64,000 nt of DNA from Cristatella mucedo (GCA_009760855.2 WPIO01000002.1:5111001-5175000), one strand, 5' to 3'; shown: positions 1-31,230, numbered from the stretch's first letter. Notes: a model not told the origin generated them from the sequence alone. A program made the numbers and translations.

Positions 1-1159
1 CCACTCCCACTCTGCCAGGCCGACAAAGTGGGCGTGGCGAGACCAACAAACAAACAGTCGCAAAAGACAGACGTGCACGTCAATTATAGAGGTATACGTA
101 TATCATCCCTCCCGGTCAGGCCCTTCTGTTTCAAGTTTTAAAAATAAACTCGGGCCACAACTTTAGCTGCAACATCAGTAATGAACGGAACGAAAACTCA
201 GTTAGGCCGGATCCATCAATAAATAACTAGGGTGCAGCTAGACCAGACTGGAGCACTAGCCAGGCCGGATCTGGCCTTAAGGCCTGAGTTTGCCGACCTC
301 TGGTCAAGGGGAATACTAAGGTTGAGGCCAAACCAAGGCAGCTTGCCTAAGCAGGGCACTTATTGTGAGGTATGCATGTTACTTTTCTTGTCATTGACTC
401 TAGGTTATTGCTTCTTATGCGACAAGTTATAAAGTGTATTGAAACATATTTGGTTCTCCTAGGGTCCTATGCAAAACACTTTGTTGTTTGCAAAAAACTT
501 TGTTTCATTGTTGCTTTTATTTTAATTAGCCAGGTGATGCCTGAAACCCATGTCTTGGAAGTGAGTTGGATGTGTTGAGTTCGATCTTCGTCAATACGTT
601 ATGCCCTGTATACACCTTTTGCTTTCATATCATGTGCCTCCACTGACCAGCTAGATTAGTTATTATATGCAATTCATGTCATTCTTATCGGTTGTATGCT
701 CTTGTATAACCTTCGGGTTATGCTGCCAGCCAGTGATACATTGGAGATAGAACCATAGACAAGTGAACTCTGCATTAGATTGGCAGAATTGCTTACTCCT
801 TCCTACTTTAATTTGGCAGCCGGTTGGTGTAGGGGGGTATCGTTTCTGCTAGGGCAGTATTTCTGTAATTAACTTAGCAGTGAAAGTTTTACTGCTCCCA
901 TCAGGATCAACGCCAGAATCCTGACTGTGGCCACTTTGCTAGTGTGCCACCGCAGTGCCGTTGGGATTTGCCTTGGGTCTTCTTGGTTGGCAGTAGCGCT
1001 ATTTGTCTCTCGGTGCGATTGTCTTTGACCGTCTCCTGCTGAACGACGGCTTAGGTATTCGGCTGTGCGATCGGAAATCCACGCTGCGTTTGCATTGCCT
1101 CATTGTCAGACCAGTGCTGCCATTGTATTTTTGAGCGATCTCATGTCTATGTTCGTCAG
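1..1159 (+). other. YTHDC2: YTHDC2 intron, upstream part
   Basis: I found no exon homology here. The sequence is AT-rich with frequent stops in all frames. The preceding helicase exon must lie left of the window. Confidence 0.6.
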
Positions 1160-17873
<16,714 letters not shown>

Positions 17874-19787
17874 GGCCGTGCCGCTCTCTGCACCCTCTGT
17901 AGTTATCTTGATTTGCTCAACGTGCCGACCGTCCTTCGACCGACAACAGCCCTGCACAGTGGTCGCTGCCACTGACGGCAGCTTCGGTTGATGGCCGAGA
18001 GAAGAGTACTTAAAGCTGGCTCTTGCGTCAGCGCTCTCCCACTCCCCTCTCTCTGTCTCTCTCTCTGTCTCTCTCTTTTACTCAGCATCCCACCTGCCCT
18101 GCCTATACCGGTGGCAGCAGCGGCGCCGGTGCTGTCTTGCCTCGAAGGCCACCTCGTACACGTGCTCCCATTTAATTTAGGCTGGATGGAGCCCTGCTGT
18201 CAGGGCACATCCCAGTTAGCTAGTGCTGCTGCCTCATTTCTTAACGCTTCGAGCAAGCAGCCTGTGCTTGCATCCAGGGGAGCACTGAAGAGTTTCTATT
18301 TTCAAGTGAGTCTTAGTTATCTAGTAATGTTGCGTTGGCGCCTCGGCTGACCTGCCCGGCTCTGGTCGTCCGGGCCGTGCTCTGTACAGCTAACCTTATG
18401 GCCGACCGCCTGATCACATATAATAGCGATAGCCGGCGTGAGCCGATTTGACTAACACTGCACGGCGATGCTAGGCAACCAGTTCGAGGGGTAAGGGTTG
18501 CACCAGTGTGTCCAGGAGAGTTTCGATTTTGTTGAATACAAGGTTTCTGATTCCATGGGAATTACGGTGCAGGATGTTATATGTTGCTACCTGGCTCCAG
18601 CCATCGCCGCTGCTGCTGTCGCACTGAGCACATGCGTTTGTCAAGGCCGTTGGCTGGCAAGCTTTCCGGTAAATGATTTCCAGTCGAGGACGGATCAATT
18701 CAGTTTTAGATTGCTGCTCTCAAGCTGTGAGTCGTAAGAGCCTGTACCGGGTAGGGGCTGTGCTGCACCGTCGTATTGTTCTGCTAGCAGCGAGTGAAGG
18801 GTTTGCGCTTTTTTCGTTGCTGCGATTAGGTTCCTACATTGAACCTCCCTGTGCCATGCCGATCGGACCGAAATAGTTTTTGCCCGTACGACCGTATCTA
18901 GTGCTAGTTGGGCAACTAACTTGCATCTGTACCAGCATCTGTAAAGGCTTTGAGTGTGCTTTAGAAAACTCTACAGCATGATAACCACTTGCTCCTTGTT
19001 GCTTTGTCGAGTTACAGAGATCCATTACATTGCATACCATACGGTAGAAGAGAACTGCTATAGTGGTACATCTATGTTGTTTTTGAATATTCTATTGAAC
19101 GGGTTTGATCTCATATACCGGTGCCAAAGGCAGCAGAAAAGCTTATCTGAGGTTTAAATCGTGTGATGAGTAAGAAATTCATTATACCGATTGCCTTTAG
19201 ATTTCAAGAGGGTGTGATATTGGTTGCCTCCTGCCTTTTTATGTCATGACCAGGTGTTGCATTCGATGCAAAGTTATCAGGTTCGGCCAGTGATGTGAAA
19301 GTGTGAGGGTGAAGGTAACTGCATTCTGCACGACGAGGCATACCAATACGTAAGCCGTTGGCTGTTGGCTATCTGTCATTTGAAGCCGTTGTTTGTTAAG
19401 TAAGTTCTCACTTGGGTCTGGAGTGAAGCCTGGCCAATTTACCTATCTATGCTCAGGTGTGGCTGACCAAAAACTGCCACAATTGCAATTCGGGTAGGCT
19501 ACTGTCTCAGAGAGAATCTGCTGTTTACTATCTTGGACTGACTTCCAGATGCTTATCGTTACGAGGACGTCAGAGTGACAGCCTCGAGGATGGTACCAGT
19601 TTAGCCTCGGTGTGCTTGCCTTTGCTAGTCATACCGACTGTACAGGCCATGTTGTAGGGCAGCACTAGGCCAGCGTTCCTGTTAAGGTAAAAAGTCGAAA
19701 CTGTCATTGGTTCTGCAAATGTTAAAACAGGAAATGTGCAGTCCTTATGTAAAAGCTTGGCATACTATTATGCCTCGGTGGTGCCTA
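17874..19787 (+). other. YTHDC2 3' flank, nothing else recognised
   Basis: It presumably holds the 3' UTR. I found no clear AATAAA close to the stop codon. A short CT-rich tract lies near 18040-18077. I see no coding homology. Confidence 0.5.
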
Positions 19788-19960
19788 ATTGGTGAGCCGC
19801 GATGACAAACTAGATAAGGTGGTTGCTTTTCACGACCTTGGTCCCAAGGTCGTGAGTTCCAACCCTGCGGTGGGTGATCCTTAATCGTTGCTGTAAGCAG
19901 TGGTGATAGCCGTAAAGGCTCTTCTGTCGCTATACAAAAGAGGCTGTTAAATAAGCTAGT
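19788..19960 (+). mobile_element. SINE family B (tRNA-derived)
   Basis: A tRNA-like head with B-box-like 'ggtcgtgagttccaaccct', then 'gtggtgatagccgtaaaggc' and the tail 'tgtcgctatacaaaagaggc' with 'tgttaaataa'. The body and tail are shared with the copies at 12467 and 31231. Confidence 0.8.
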
Positions 19961-20116
19961 ATTTGTTTATTTTATTTCTTTATTTAACAGTAAGGCGCAT
20001 GTATTAGCCATACTTCTGAATTGCCTTTGTCTGATGGGGCAGTCGTGCAATGCTATCGTTTTGCTACACTTGGGCACATTTCAAAACGTACGATAACAGG
20101 CAATAAGACCCTTATA

Positions 20117-21510
20117 ATAATAATAATAATAATAATGCACTTGATAAAGCACCCTCAGAGAACTTAATCTCTCTCTCTCGTGGCGCTTTACATTTGCTGC
20201 AAAGGGAAATGCACTTGAATGGTGAGTAAAATCATGCTGGATAAACAAACAGAATGAATAACAAGGTTAGGGGTGATATACACAGGGTCAGCATGCAAAT
20301 GTGGTTAGTGGCAGCATGCACAATGTCAGCAGGCATAAGTACATGAAGGACGAATCGCAGGGACCCACTAAATGCTGTCCTAAATAGGTGTTTTCAAGTT
20401 CTTTTTAAATGTGGTCAAGTCAGGGGATGTTTCTTTTTAAATGTGGTCAAGTCAGGGGATGTTCTGACGCAGGTCGGGAGGGAGTTCCAGGCTTTGGGAG
20501 CATACGAACTAAATGCACGGTCTCCAAAGGATTTGAGGTTTGTACAAGGTATTGGTAAACTGTTAGATTCCGAAAAGGTGGTACGATGCTTGGCCTGATG
20601 GGGGGAGTATATCTGAGAGATAGGCTGGAGCCAAAGAATGAAGTGACCTAAAAGTGAGCGACAACACCTTGAATTTGATCCATTGCTTGACTGGGAGCCA
20701 GTGCAGATCGGCGAGAAGTGGAATAATGTGGCAACTGCAACGCTCACGACAGACAAGCCTAGCTGAGGAGTTTTGCACCGTCTGTAATCGCCTGATTGCA
20801 CATGCCGGTAGATTTGCAGAAGTCAAGACAGGATGTCACAAATGCATGAACCAACTTAGACGCCGTATCCTTATCTAAACAAGCCCGAATTTTAGCAATG
20901 CTATGTAGCTGAAAGTAGGCAGACATGACTGTGGAGCTGATGTGGTCGTCTAACGAGAGGTCACTTTGGAACATGACACCTAGATTTCGAGCTGATTCAA
21001 CAGGAGATATGCTGGCAGAGCCAATTTTGAGCGGCAGCCTTTCCAATTTGTGAAACATATTGGGTTTGCCCATAACTAGTAAGTTAGTTTTATCATCATT
21101 TAGTTTTAGAAAATTTGCTGCCATCCGCGTGTGAATGTCGTCAATACATGCAGCAAGGGAGTTGAAAGAATTTGAGGTGCTCGAAGGCTGGGAGGGATCA
21201 AAGCAAAGGTACAACTGAGTGCCATCCGCATAGAAGTGAAAGCCTAGATTGTGCTTGGCAATCACATCAGCAAGAGGGAGAGTATAAACCGTGAAAAGAA
21301 CCGGACCTAGCACGGAGCCCTGAGGTACACCATATTTTAGAGGTACATCAGATAATCTTTGTCCATTCACGTCAGTACTCTGGTCTCCCACTGAGATTGG
21401 ACGTGAACCACTGCAGAGCAGTGCCAGTGATGCCCAGGCGAGATGAGAGGCGCTCTAGAAGAACTTTGTGATCGATGGTATCAAAAGCTGCCGAAAGATC
21501 GACCCTTTGG
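20117..21510 (-). mobile_element. LINE family A (CR1/L2-like), 5'-truncated RT copy
   Basis: The 3' end is on the left with an (AAT)n tail. The minus-strand reading includes [28 protein letters not shown] and the catalytic box, which reads YADGTQLY instead of YADDTQLY. Further stops or frameshifts split the frame near 21390 and 20800. A 34-bp direct duplication containing 'gtggtcaagtcaggggatgt' lies at 20400-20465. The copy is dead. Confidence 0.92.
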
Positions 21511-22149
21511 CAATAATGACTGTCTGTTCCATCAGAATAGTCCATAGTTGGCTTGTCAGGTATAACACATGATATCTTGCCAGACTTAATATGCATTCGC
21601 CGACGGCTTGGGTCTATGTCACTCAAGTGGCCACAATTTCGAGCGCATCAAACGGCAGTGCACTTTGCCCGACCTCTTTCTTCCGAACATTTGAGGCACA
21701 GAAATTTCCATGGCTACAGGGTTTGGTCCGAGGTAACCAAGGCTTCTCCGAAGGCTATGCAGTGAAGCCTGGCCTACTTTTCAAGCGACCCATCAGGCTG
21801 TGTATCCACCTGTGACTTTCCAGAGAGAGAGAGAGAGAGTCGAATGCGATATCTAGTCCATGATATGTGTGGTCATCTAATGGCTTTTGATTGTGTCATT
21901 CCTTGCCGTGTTTGCTTTGTTGCCAGTCTTGTGGCGGCTTCTTTTGGTTGCTGTGCCGGCAATTCGTCGCAGAGACTCCTAAACAACGAGAAAGTTTGCA
22001 CTTGCCGGAGGCTTCACATTTCATCTGCACCCACTCTACACACAACAACGCCGAGAAGCCTCTTGAAGATGGTGTCAAACTAAGCTGCAATAGACTTGCT
22101 GTTCTATCCGCCTAACAGAAGGCTATAGCTTAATACGTTATCGACGAGA

Positions 22150-22282
22150 CTGTGGGAGAATTACCTCAACCACGGTCAAGGTGAATGTATTTGATGACCG
22201 AGGTCGTGGTCTCGAGCCCATGTGAATCGCCTGAGTAGAGATTTAGTTCTCTTAAGAGTGCTATGCAATTAATTATATATAT
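22150..22282 (+). mobile_element. SINE family A, partial
   Basis: It contains 'gaccgaggtcgtggtctcga' and the tail 'agagatttagttctcttaag', but the A-box end is poorly preserved. Confidence 0.7.
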
Positions 22283-22409
22283 TGATTTTTCCGCGTTGCT
22301 TTCACTTATACCTGCTCTTCAAATTTCCTTGAGAAGCAACTAAATCCCGATTCAGTGTACAAGTTAGGACGTGTTTTTCTGTGGCAAAACTGGGACCAGT
22401 TCTGGTAAG

Positions 22410-23160
22410 GAAACAAATTTCTGCAGCTAGCCATAACGTCCGATCCCTATCCAAGATTAGGAGCTGTCTCCACAGTGGCTTGCAGAAAATGTAACTAGCT
22501 CCTTAGTTCTGTCTCGGCTTGATTATTTCAATTCCCTATTGGCTGGGCTACCAAAAAAGGCGATTAGGCTACTGCAGCTGACTATGAATATGACTGCAAG
22601 GCTAGTCTTCAAGTCCCAGCGGTTTGAGCACGTGTCTCCTTTGCTAAAAGAGCTAAGATGGTTGCCGGTTGACCAACGGATTTAGAGCAAAGTTCTTACG
22701 CTCACCCACAAGGCCCGCCACGGCTTGGCTCCTTCATACCTAGCTGAACTGCTGCATCAGTTTCAGCCTGTTCGTGCCCTCAGGTCCTGTGTGGACAATA
22801 AATTAGCTTTCCCATTCCTCGGCTTAAAGACCGTTGGCGACAGATGCTTGAACTCTGCAGGTCCTAGACTGTGGAACTCGCTTGCACAATTCTTACGCAA
22901 CGACAACTACTCTGCTACTGCCGACTATGGCTCGTCCTTTTCAGCGGTCCTAAGCTGCTACTTTCATGCTACTCACTACCTCAACTGCTCTTCTGACTCT
23001 GCAATGCTTCACACTTTCTCTTTGTTGCGTGAGACGAAGTCTGTTGGCTACCGGATGCGTACCGAAAGCCGCTTGGGCTGTGAGTGCGCTATACAAAACT
23101 TTCCTGCATAACACCCACGTGGTCTTTATGAATTTGTGGAGTTACAGGTGGAGATACAAA
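22410..23160 (+). mobile_element. LINE family B, longest 3' copy with RT C-terminus
   Basis: Plus-strand copy. The 22725-23111 frame encodes the non-LTR RT C-terminal end: APSYLAELLHQFQP, GPRLWNSLAQFLRND, then THYLNCSSDSAMLHTFSLLR and GYRMRTESRLGCECAIQNF. Upstream frames are broken. It is followed by 'tttgtggagttacaggtgga', the family 3' end. It is a different family from LINE A, and no catalytic RT motifs are present in this copy. Confidence 0.87.
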
Positions 23161-23226
23161 GTTCGTTACCCAGCTAATGGCAGAAACATCCCAAAAAGTA
23201 TAGGTATGTACTATATAAGTATATAT

Positions 23227-23380
23227 AATAATAATAATAATTCACTTGATAAAGCGCCCTCAGAGAACTTAGTCTCTCTCTAGGCGCTTTACATTTGCTG
23301 TAAAGTGAAATGCAATGGAATGGTAAGTAAAATCATGCTTGAAAAACAAACGAAATGAATAATATATATACCTATATAGC
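23227..23380 (-). mobile_element. LINE family A 3' tail fragment
   Basis: (AAT)n, then 'cacttgataaagcgccctca' and 'gagaacttagtctctctcta', the reverse complement of the family A terminus. Confidence 0.85.
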
Positions 23381-23884
23381 ACATACCTATACTTTTTCTT
23401 ATATTCATCAAATATAGTATTTGATAAATATAAGAAGTTTCGTGCTGCCTCTATATCACTATCGGGTAGTTTGGTACAATTGCTTCCTAGTGCTCGCCTT
23501 GATGTTGCAAAGATACTATCTTGAGGTTCTCGTGTTGTCTAGGCTCTTAGCCTGCTCACAGATCTTATTCGACACGACCCTCCAATCCGACGTCGTGAGA
23601 GTGGTGCCCTCGTGCGAGTGCCCGTGTTTCCGAAGTACCTCCCCGTAGCTTGTGTCACTTACTGGTCCCGGAGTGAAGGGTCTCCTACTTGAGCATGGCC
23701 TCCTTTTATTTATGGTGAACCGGGGCTAATACCTGGGCTTGACAGTGTTCGTGTGGAACAGTACAACTTGATTTACGCCCATTGCCTGCTTCGCGATAAA
23801 TAGGAGCTCGACGTGGCCAAATGCCCCCCACCCTGGTTCTGGATCCTCCACGAGAAGTAAAAGGTGAAGAAAAGCTTGGTTGGT

Positions 23885-23912
23885 TCTATTCCAGCCTCAT
23901 TTGTATAGCGAC
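23885..23912 (-). mobile_element. SINE family B tail fragment
   Basis: 'cctcatttgtatagcgacag' is the reverse complement of the family B tail. It lies directly upstream of an LTR end. Confidence 0.55.
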
Positions 23913-23994
23913 AGAAGTGCATTATAAAGCCTGCCGTGTCTCCGTGAGACTCGCAGAAGACCTGCCGCCGCCAGAGCCACTGTCATACAACAAC

Positions 23995-24005
23995 TGGTAG
24001 CAGAG
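23995..24005 (+). other. Primer-binding site (initiator tRNA-Met)
   Basis: TGGTAGCAGAG lies 2 bp after the left LTR end (23992). Confidence 0.65.
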
Positions 24006-25397
24006 AATGGTTTACTTGTGCCAAAAAGTATACCAGTCCTTCTTTGGCCTAGATGGAACGCCTATACTGAGGTCGAAAAGCTTAACGGAGGACCGCATTG
24101 TATGCCTTGGCTTCTAACGCCTGAGAAGGCCGTAGCAAGGCTGAAGATTTCGATGCCGCTAAAACATGTTGTGCCAGTGTGTCTGGGCGACAACTCGATG
24201 CATGGTTGGAGTGACCAGCCGGCCGACGCAAAGCAAGGTTACCAGATGAGCGAAATGAGTTAATTCTGATCTTCCCGTAGTTGGCGGATGAGGAGGCCGA
24301 GAGGTTTCGGCTGAAGCAGGAGCTGCTCGCAGGAGCCGTGACCGGGACACAGATAGGTGACGAGCCAGCTTCATCACCGGTCGATCCCAACGTCAACTAC
24401 TCACGAGAGCCACACTGCCGAGTCGAGCTCATTCAGCTGCCGCAGATATCCGGCTGCAATACCGGTGGAGGAAACTGTGGGTGGATGGACCGCTGATAAC
24501 ATAGTAGCCACAACAGCCGAAGAGCGCCAGAAAAAAGTAAGCTCGTAGTGGCAGCAGCAAGAGACAAAGAGGGGCAGAATGTGACGGCTTCCAGGGTGGA
24601 GGTGGTAGTGGTCAGCGGCTGTGGTTTTGCTTATGTATGCCCCAGTCTGTGACAGCACCTAAATGTCGTCATCGGCCAGTACTAGGCTGGGTGGCCCTCC
24701 CAACCACCGGCTAGCCAATCGGAGCGCAGATAGGCGTTGGCAACGGCGCCAACGAATGAGAGCGCAGCGTTCCGTTCCGCAGACGACAGAAGCTAGCGAA
24801 CGTCTGCGGGCGGGGAGTAGCGCTTCCGCCGGCTGAGTGTGTAGATGAAATAAACTGGTGGCGTTCCTCGTCGGCAAGCGTGCTGTGCCGCTCACGTGCG
24901 GCAATGCACAGGTGACCAGAGCAAGCGACGTCTCGGCAGCGAAGCGAAGCTGCGAAAGTGTCGTGGCTGCGGGGAGCATCTCGGCAACAAAGAGCGCCAT
25001 AGAGAGCGACGTCTCCGCCGCCGCCGAGGAGCGCAGCGGTAAGAGCTACTTGGTGGTGGAGTGCACCCGCACAAGCATCTCGGCTGCATCTATAACCAGC
25101 TGCTGGTGAGGGGGCATAGCTGACGTGTGCCTCAGTGGCGAGTGGCTATCACGTAGCCTGCACCCCATTCAAGCCGGTGCAAATGCTTTCAATGTTTAAA
25201 TTAATACCCCGATGGGGCCCGAACGACATACCACTGGATACAGGGCAATAATTGATGCTTCGGGCCGCCACCTGAGCAGGCAGCAGTGGAGGGCCTGTGG
25301 AGCCAATGGCTACACGACTTTCCAGTCGTGAGGGCTGCCCCCTCCCAGCTAGGCTGGTGGACTATGAAATCCATTTTCTCTGGAGGAAGGGAGGGAG

Positions 25398-25682
25398 TGT
25401 GTATCTGCGGCTTCTGCTGTTGTAATTAGCGAAGCGCCTTGACACTAATGTATCTGCCTCACCTGCGGCCAATAGTTAAGCCATTGACGAAGCGAAGCGT
25501 CAGGCCACAAATGCATATTATATTTCTTGTCATTTGCTGAGATTGATCGACCTCTCATACATGTATGTATTGAGTGTAATAAAGAGATAGAGAGAGATAG
25601 TCTCGTTAACCGCTCGCGCTCGTCCGCTGTGTCTCCGTGAGACTCCCACAAGACCTGCCGCCACCGCAGCCACTATACAACA
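25398..25682 (+). repeat. 3' LTR, 285 bp
   Basis: It starts TGTGTATC right after the purine tract and ends ATACAACA, so it has TG...CA termini. AATAAA at 25578-25583 is a plausible polyadenylation signal. Only its last 60 bp is recognisable in the left LTR, so the left copy is truncated or rearranged. Confidence 0.6.
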
Positions 25683-26337
25683 GTGGCAGATAGGTTTATA
25701 CGGTCTAAGGCTTTTGGCCTAGCAGCCATTTGGCAGCTTTAGGGCGCTGGGTCTTTACAGATAATTAGTTGGGTTTGTTCATAGTGTAGGGTTGTGGCAG
25801 GGCATTTTATGGATAAACAGATAAGCGTTAATTACTTGCATGTGGTCTTAAGTTTGTATTTTGGGCAGGGGGAGGGGATGGATAGCTCATGCGATTTATG
25901 GAGGCAAAGTTCCAGCAGTGAGAGATTTGGAAACGGTCGGAAGAGTCAGGTGGACCGGTGTCAGCGAATGGCGAAGTGTCGAGTCCGCCAATGGTTCCGG
26001 AAGGCTCGCCAGAAGGTCCGGAAAGCTCGCCAGAAGGATTCACGGAGCGTCGGCCGAGCCAGACTGCAAGTCGGCCAGCCAGCGACCTGCCGAGTTTGAG
26101 CCTTCGCCGCGCAAGGAACGGGGCAGGCAACCTCACTACCTATCGACGACAGCAGAATTTTCGGAGTCAGGTGTTCGGCGGAAGTGTCGCGAAGCGGACG
26201 ATGCACGCCAGACGTGCGTTTATACATGCACGAGCCATCAGTTTCTTCAGCTCAGTGTAGGGGGCGGAGGTAGGAATGTTTTAGGAATGGCTCCCTCACC
26301 CGCTTACCAGCTTCGCATCTTAGTTAATGTAGCCTAT

Positions 26338-26566
26338 TAGTTGGTTTACATCCCGACCGCATCTTCTGCCCAAAGCTCCATAGTAACGTGAATAGATATT
26401 GCTGTCAGATTACACCGTCGCTCCGCTCCCGGACAACTTATGGGTTTCCCACCCGGGTTCTGCTTGGCTAGATCTGCGCTACAGGTTGCTCTAAGTGCTC
26501 TAGTTAAAAATCCTCTAAGGCGAGGGGTCCTATCGTAGCTAACCTGAGAGCTACCCCGCTGCACGT
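26338..26566 (+). repeat. LTR-like dispersed repeat, copy 1
   Basis: Similar to 28376-28544 (both have 'agcctgagagctgccc'-type ends and a 'cgctccgctcccgg' core). About 235 bp further on, 26801-26813 reads TGGTGTCAGAAGT, which resembles primer-binding sites of metazoan Gypsy elements. The LTR boundaries are not clear. Confidence 0.5.
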
Positions 26567-27047
26567 TATGGATACAGACCTGCTACGTTAAGGTACGAGC
26601 TCTCTTCATTGTTGCCGTGTTATTGCTACGATCGGCATACGTGCGAGCATGGGTGCGACGCCTACAAGTAGCTAGCCGTGCTATAGGTTCATGCGTCGCC
26701 GTATTCGTAACGAGTTCGCTGAGGCTAGCAACTGAGACTAGCTGTGTCCGCAGCCTAGTTCTGAACGGACGCGGAAGCAGCACGCCGCATATGTAAGATT
26801 TGGTGTCAGAAGTATTGGATAGTTGCAGAGGACACTTAGCAGTCGTCTTGTGCTGGTCTCATTGCTTGTTACTTTACTGGTGCATTGAACCGGACAGATG
26901 GAATTTCTGTTTGACGTGTTAATGTTACGAGCCAGATGCGACATTAAGTGATTGAACGATGAAATAACTTACCACTATGCCGACCTTAAGGATTCAGAAA
27001 AATCCTCTGTTGAACTTCTGCGAATTGTGATGCCTTGCTCAGCCAAT

Positions 27048-27130
27048 ATTAATAATAACAATAATAATGCACTTGATAAAGCACTCTCAGAGAACTCAAT
27101 CTCTTTCTAGGCGCTTCACATTGGTTAAGC
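27048..27130 (-). mobile_element. LINE family A 3' tail fragment
   Basis: An AAT-rich tail, then 'cacttgataaagcactctca' and 'gagaactcaatctctttcta', the reverse complement of the family terminus. Confidence 0.82.
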
Positions 27131-27595
27131 AAATTAGCGAAGACTTTGTAGCTTTGACCTGAGGCGTATCAAGGGGTGGACTGGGGGACAGATGTCCCCG
27201 GAACCAAGACCAACTTTAAGACGCCTCTCGTGACCTCCACTCTATTGAGTTTGAGTTGACAAGACTTCAAAGAAGACCTGTGCCAATAATCACTAATAGA
27301 TACCAAAAGGAGATGACAATTGTGGGGAGTTGCAGTTGAACGAAGAATCCGCCGAAGGACAGACTCCTGGAGAACTCTAAAAATACGTTAGTCGCGAGGC
27401 AGAGAAGGAGATTTCAAGAATCACGAGGACAGCATAGACTTGTAACCGCGCAGACGCTCATCCTCCGGCTGGTTACTAGTGGACTGTGTGATGCAGCGCT
27501 GCAGCGAGGTTAAAACATAGGCGGCCACAACTGGGTGCCGAAAGCAACAGTTTATTGTGGGCCTGTTAGTAGTGGTTACGCGCCGGCGCAAGCGC

Positions 27596-27751
27596 TTTAC
27601 GCGGCACGCACCGGGCCGACGGAGTTAACTTCGCGAACTTCCGAAGTCCGATTATAATAAACTACCCTACGTGTTTACGCGGCCCGCACCGGACCGACGG
27701 AGTTAACTGCGAGAACTCCCGAAGCCCGATTATTATAAACTACCATACGCC
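27596..27751 (+). repeat. Two-copy tandem repeat, 78-bp unit
   Basis: Units start at 27596 and 27674. Each carries 'gaccgacggagttaact' or its close variant, and both end 'ataaactacc' plus a short tail. They are about 85-90% identical by eye. Confidence 0.85.
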
Positions 27752-27965
27752 TGCGTCGCAAGCAGTGGCCCCGTCCCCGAAGGTGGACCGCTACAGCACC
27801 TCAAGATACGAGCAGCTAACTGAGTAGCCGGCAGAACAGAACCGCGAAGTCTAAGTTGCACTTAGCTGTACGTCGCCGTAGGTTTGACTCTCGTGCTCTC
27901 GAGGTGTGGTCTCGCATCGACTCCCGACGCTGCAGCCCTGAGCGCTGTCAGTCATGTGGTTTATA

Positions 27966-28098
27966 CTCTGTCTCTGTCTCTCTGTCTCTCTCACTCTCTA
28001 TCTCTCTGTCTCTCTCTCTGTCTGTGTATGTGTGTCTCTCTCTGTGTCTCTCTCTGTCTCTCTCTGTCTCTCTCTGTCTCTCTCTGTCTGTCTCTCGG

Positions 28099-28180
<82 letters not shown>

Positions 28181-28228
28181 CTCTCTGTCTCTCTCTGTGT
28201 CTCTCTGTCTCTCTGTCTCTCTCTCTGC
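27966..28228 (+). repeat. CT / CTCTGT microsatellite
   Basis: Imperfect (CTCTGT)n and pure CT blocks over about 260 bp. The long Leu/Ser frames here are repeat artefacts. Confidence 0.96.
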
Positions 28229-28375
28229 CCTCTTGACCTTGAGTGTAGCGGCAATTTTTGTCGGACCCTAGCTCTCGGTGTTCGTCCTCGGCCTACTCGC
28301 GTCTGCCTGTAATTTATTAGGTGGCTCCTCGGCCAGCTTGCCATCCTTTCGCTCTTTGTCTAATGGAGTACAGTA

Positions 28376-28544
28376 GTCGGTTCACATCCTGATCCTTCTT
28401 TGTCTAACCAAGCTCCATTCCAACCTGGGCGGATCTCGCTGTCAAACTGACGCCTCGCTCTGCTCCCGGTCTCTAGGTGCCCTAGTCAACCCCACTAAGG
28501 CAAGGGCTAGTATCGCGGCTAGCCTGAGAGCTGCCCAAGTGCAG
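28376..28544 (+). repeat. LTR-like dispersed repeat, copy 2
   Basis: The partner of 26338-26566, with shared blocks 'ctcgctctgctcccggt' and 'ggctagcctgagagctgccc'. Confidence 0.55.
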
Positions 28545-30794
<2,250 letters not shown>

Positions 30795-30964
30795 TTATGT
30801 ATACGGTAAGCAGGTTAGTCCAGGAGAAGCAGTGGGCGAGGTGACTCGCTTTATCGCCCGAATAGGCAGCCGGCAGTTGGCTACACCGCTTGGTAAGCGT
30901 CGGGCTACATTCCCTCTGCTGAGAGTTCGGATTTACAATGGTCTCAGCCAGTCCAACTTTTTTC

Positions 30965-31085
30965 ATCATATGTAGCTGAAAGTATAGACTCGAGAGTGTG
31001 GAGCTGATGTGGCCAACTATAGAAAGGTCCCTTTGGAACAGGACGTGCAGATTGCTCGTAGACGCTACAGGAGAACGCTTAAATT
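30965..31085 (-). mobile_element. LINE family A internal fragment
   Basis: It matches the 20900-21015 part of the better copy: 'gtagctgaaagta', 'gtggagctgatgtgg' and 'tttggaaca' in the same order. Both ends are truncated. Confidence 0.75.
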
Positions 31086-31230
31086 CAGCAAAAGTCAGTT
31101 ATGGATAGTCCAGGATTGTCAGCACCACAAGCGCTCTTTTTGAAACGTATTTATCTATTAATTAAATAACTATTGGTGGATGGTTGGGGATGGAGACTCA
31201 AAATAGTGTGAGTCACGAGTTAAAGGTTTG

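Larger units (their letters stand above)
23932..25682 (+). mobile_element. Degraded LTR retrotransposon
   Basis: A segment of about 60 bp at 23932-23992 recurs at 25624-25682; both contain 'tgtctccgtgagactc' and end in acaaca. Directly after the first copy, 23995-24005 reads TGGTAGCAGAG, complementary to the 3' end of initiator tRNA-Met, a classic primer-binding site. Before the right LTR, 25382-25397 is a pure purine tract. The interior of about 1.4 kb has no intact gag or pol; I could not recognise protease, RT or integrase. It is interpreted as a non-autonomous or internally deleted element. Confidence 0.65.

Noticed and set aside
24281-24496. 71-codon frame starting in 'gcggatgaggaggccgag'
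   Set aside because: It sits in the interior of the LTR element, with no recognisable gag motif or host homology.
27856-28312. Open frames of 105-142 codons on both strands
   Set aside because: They consist of CT-repeat translation (Leu-Ser or Arg-Glu).
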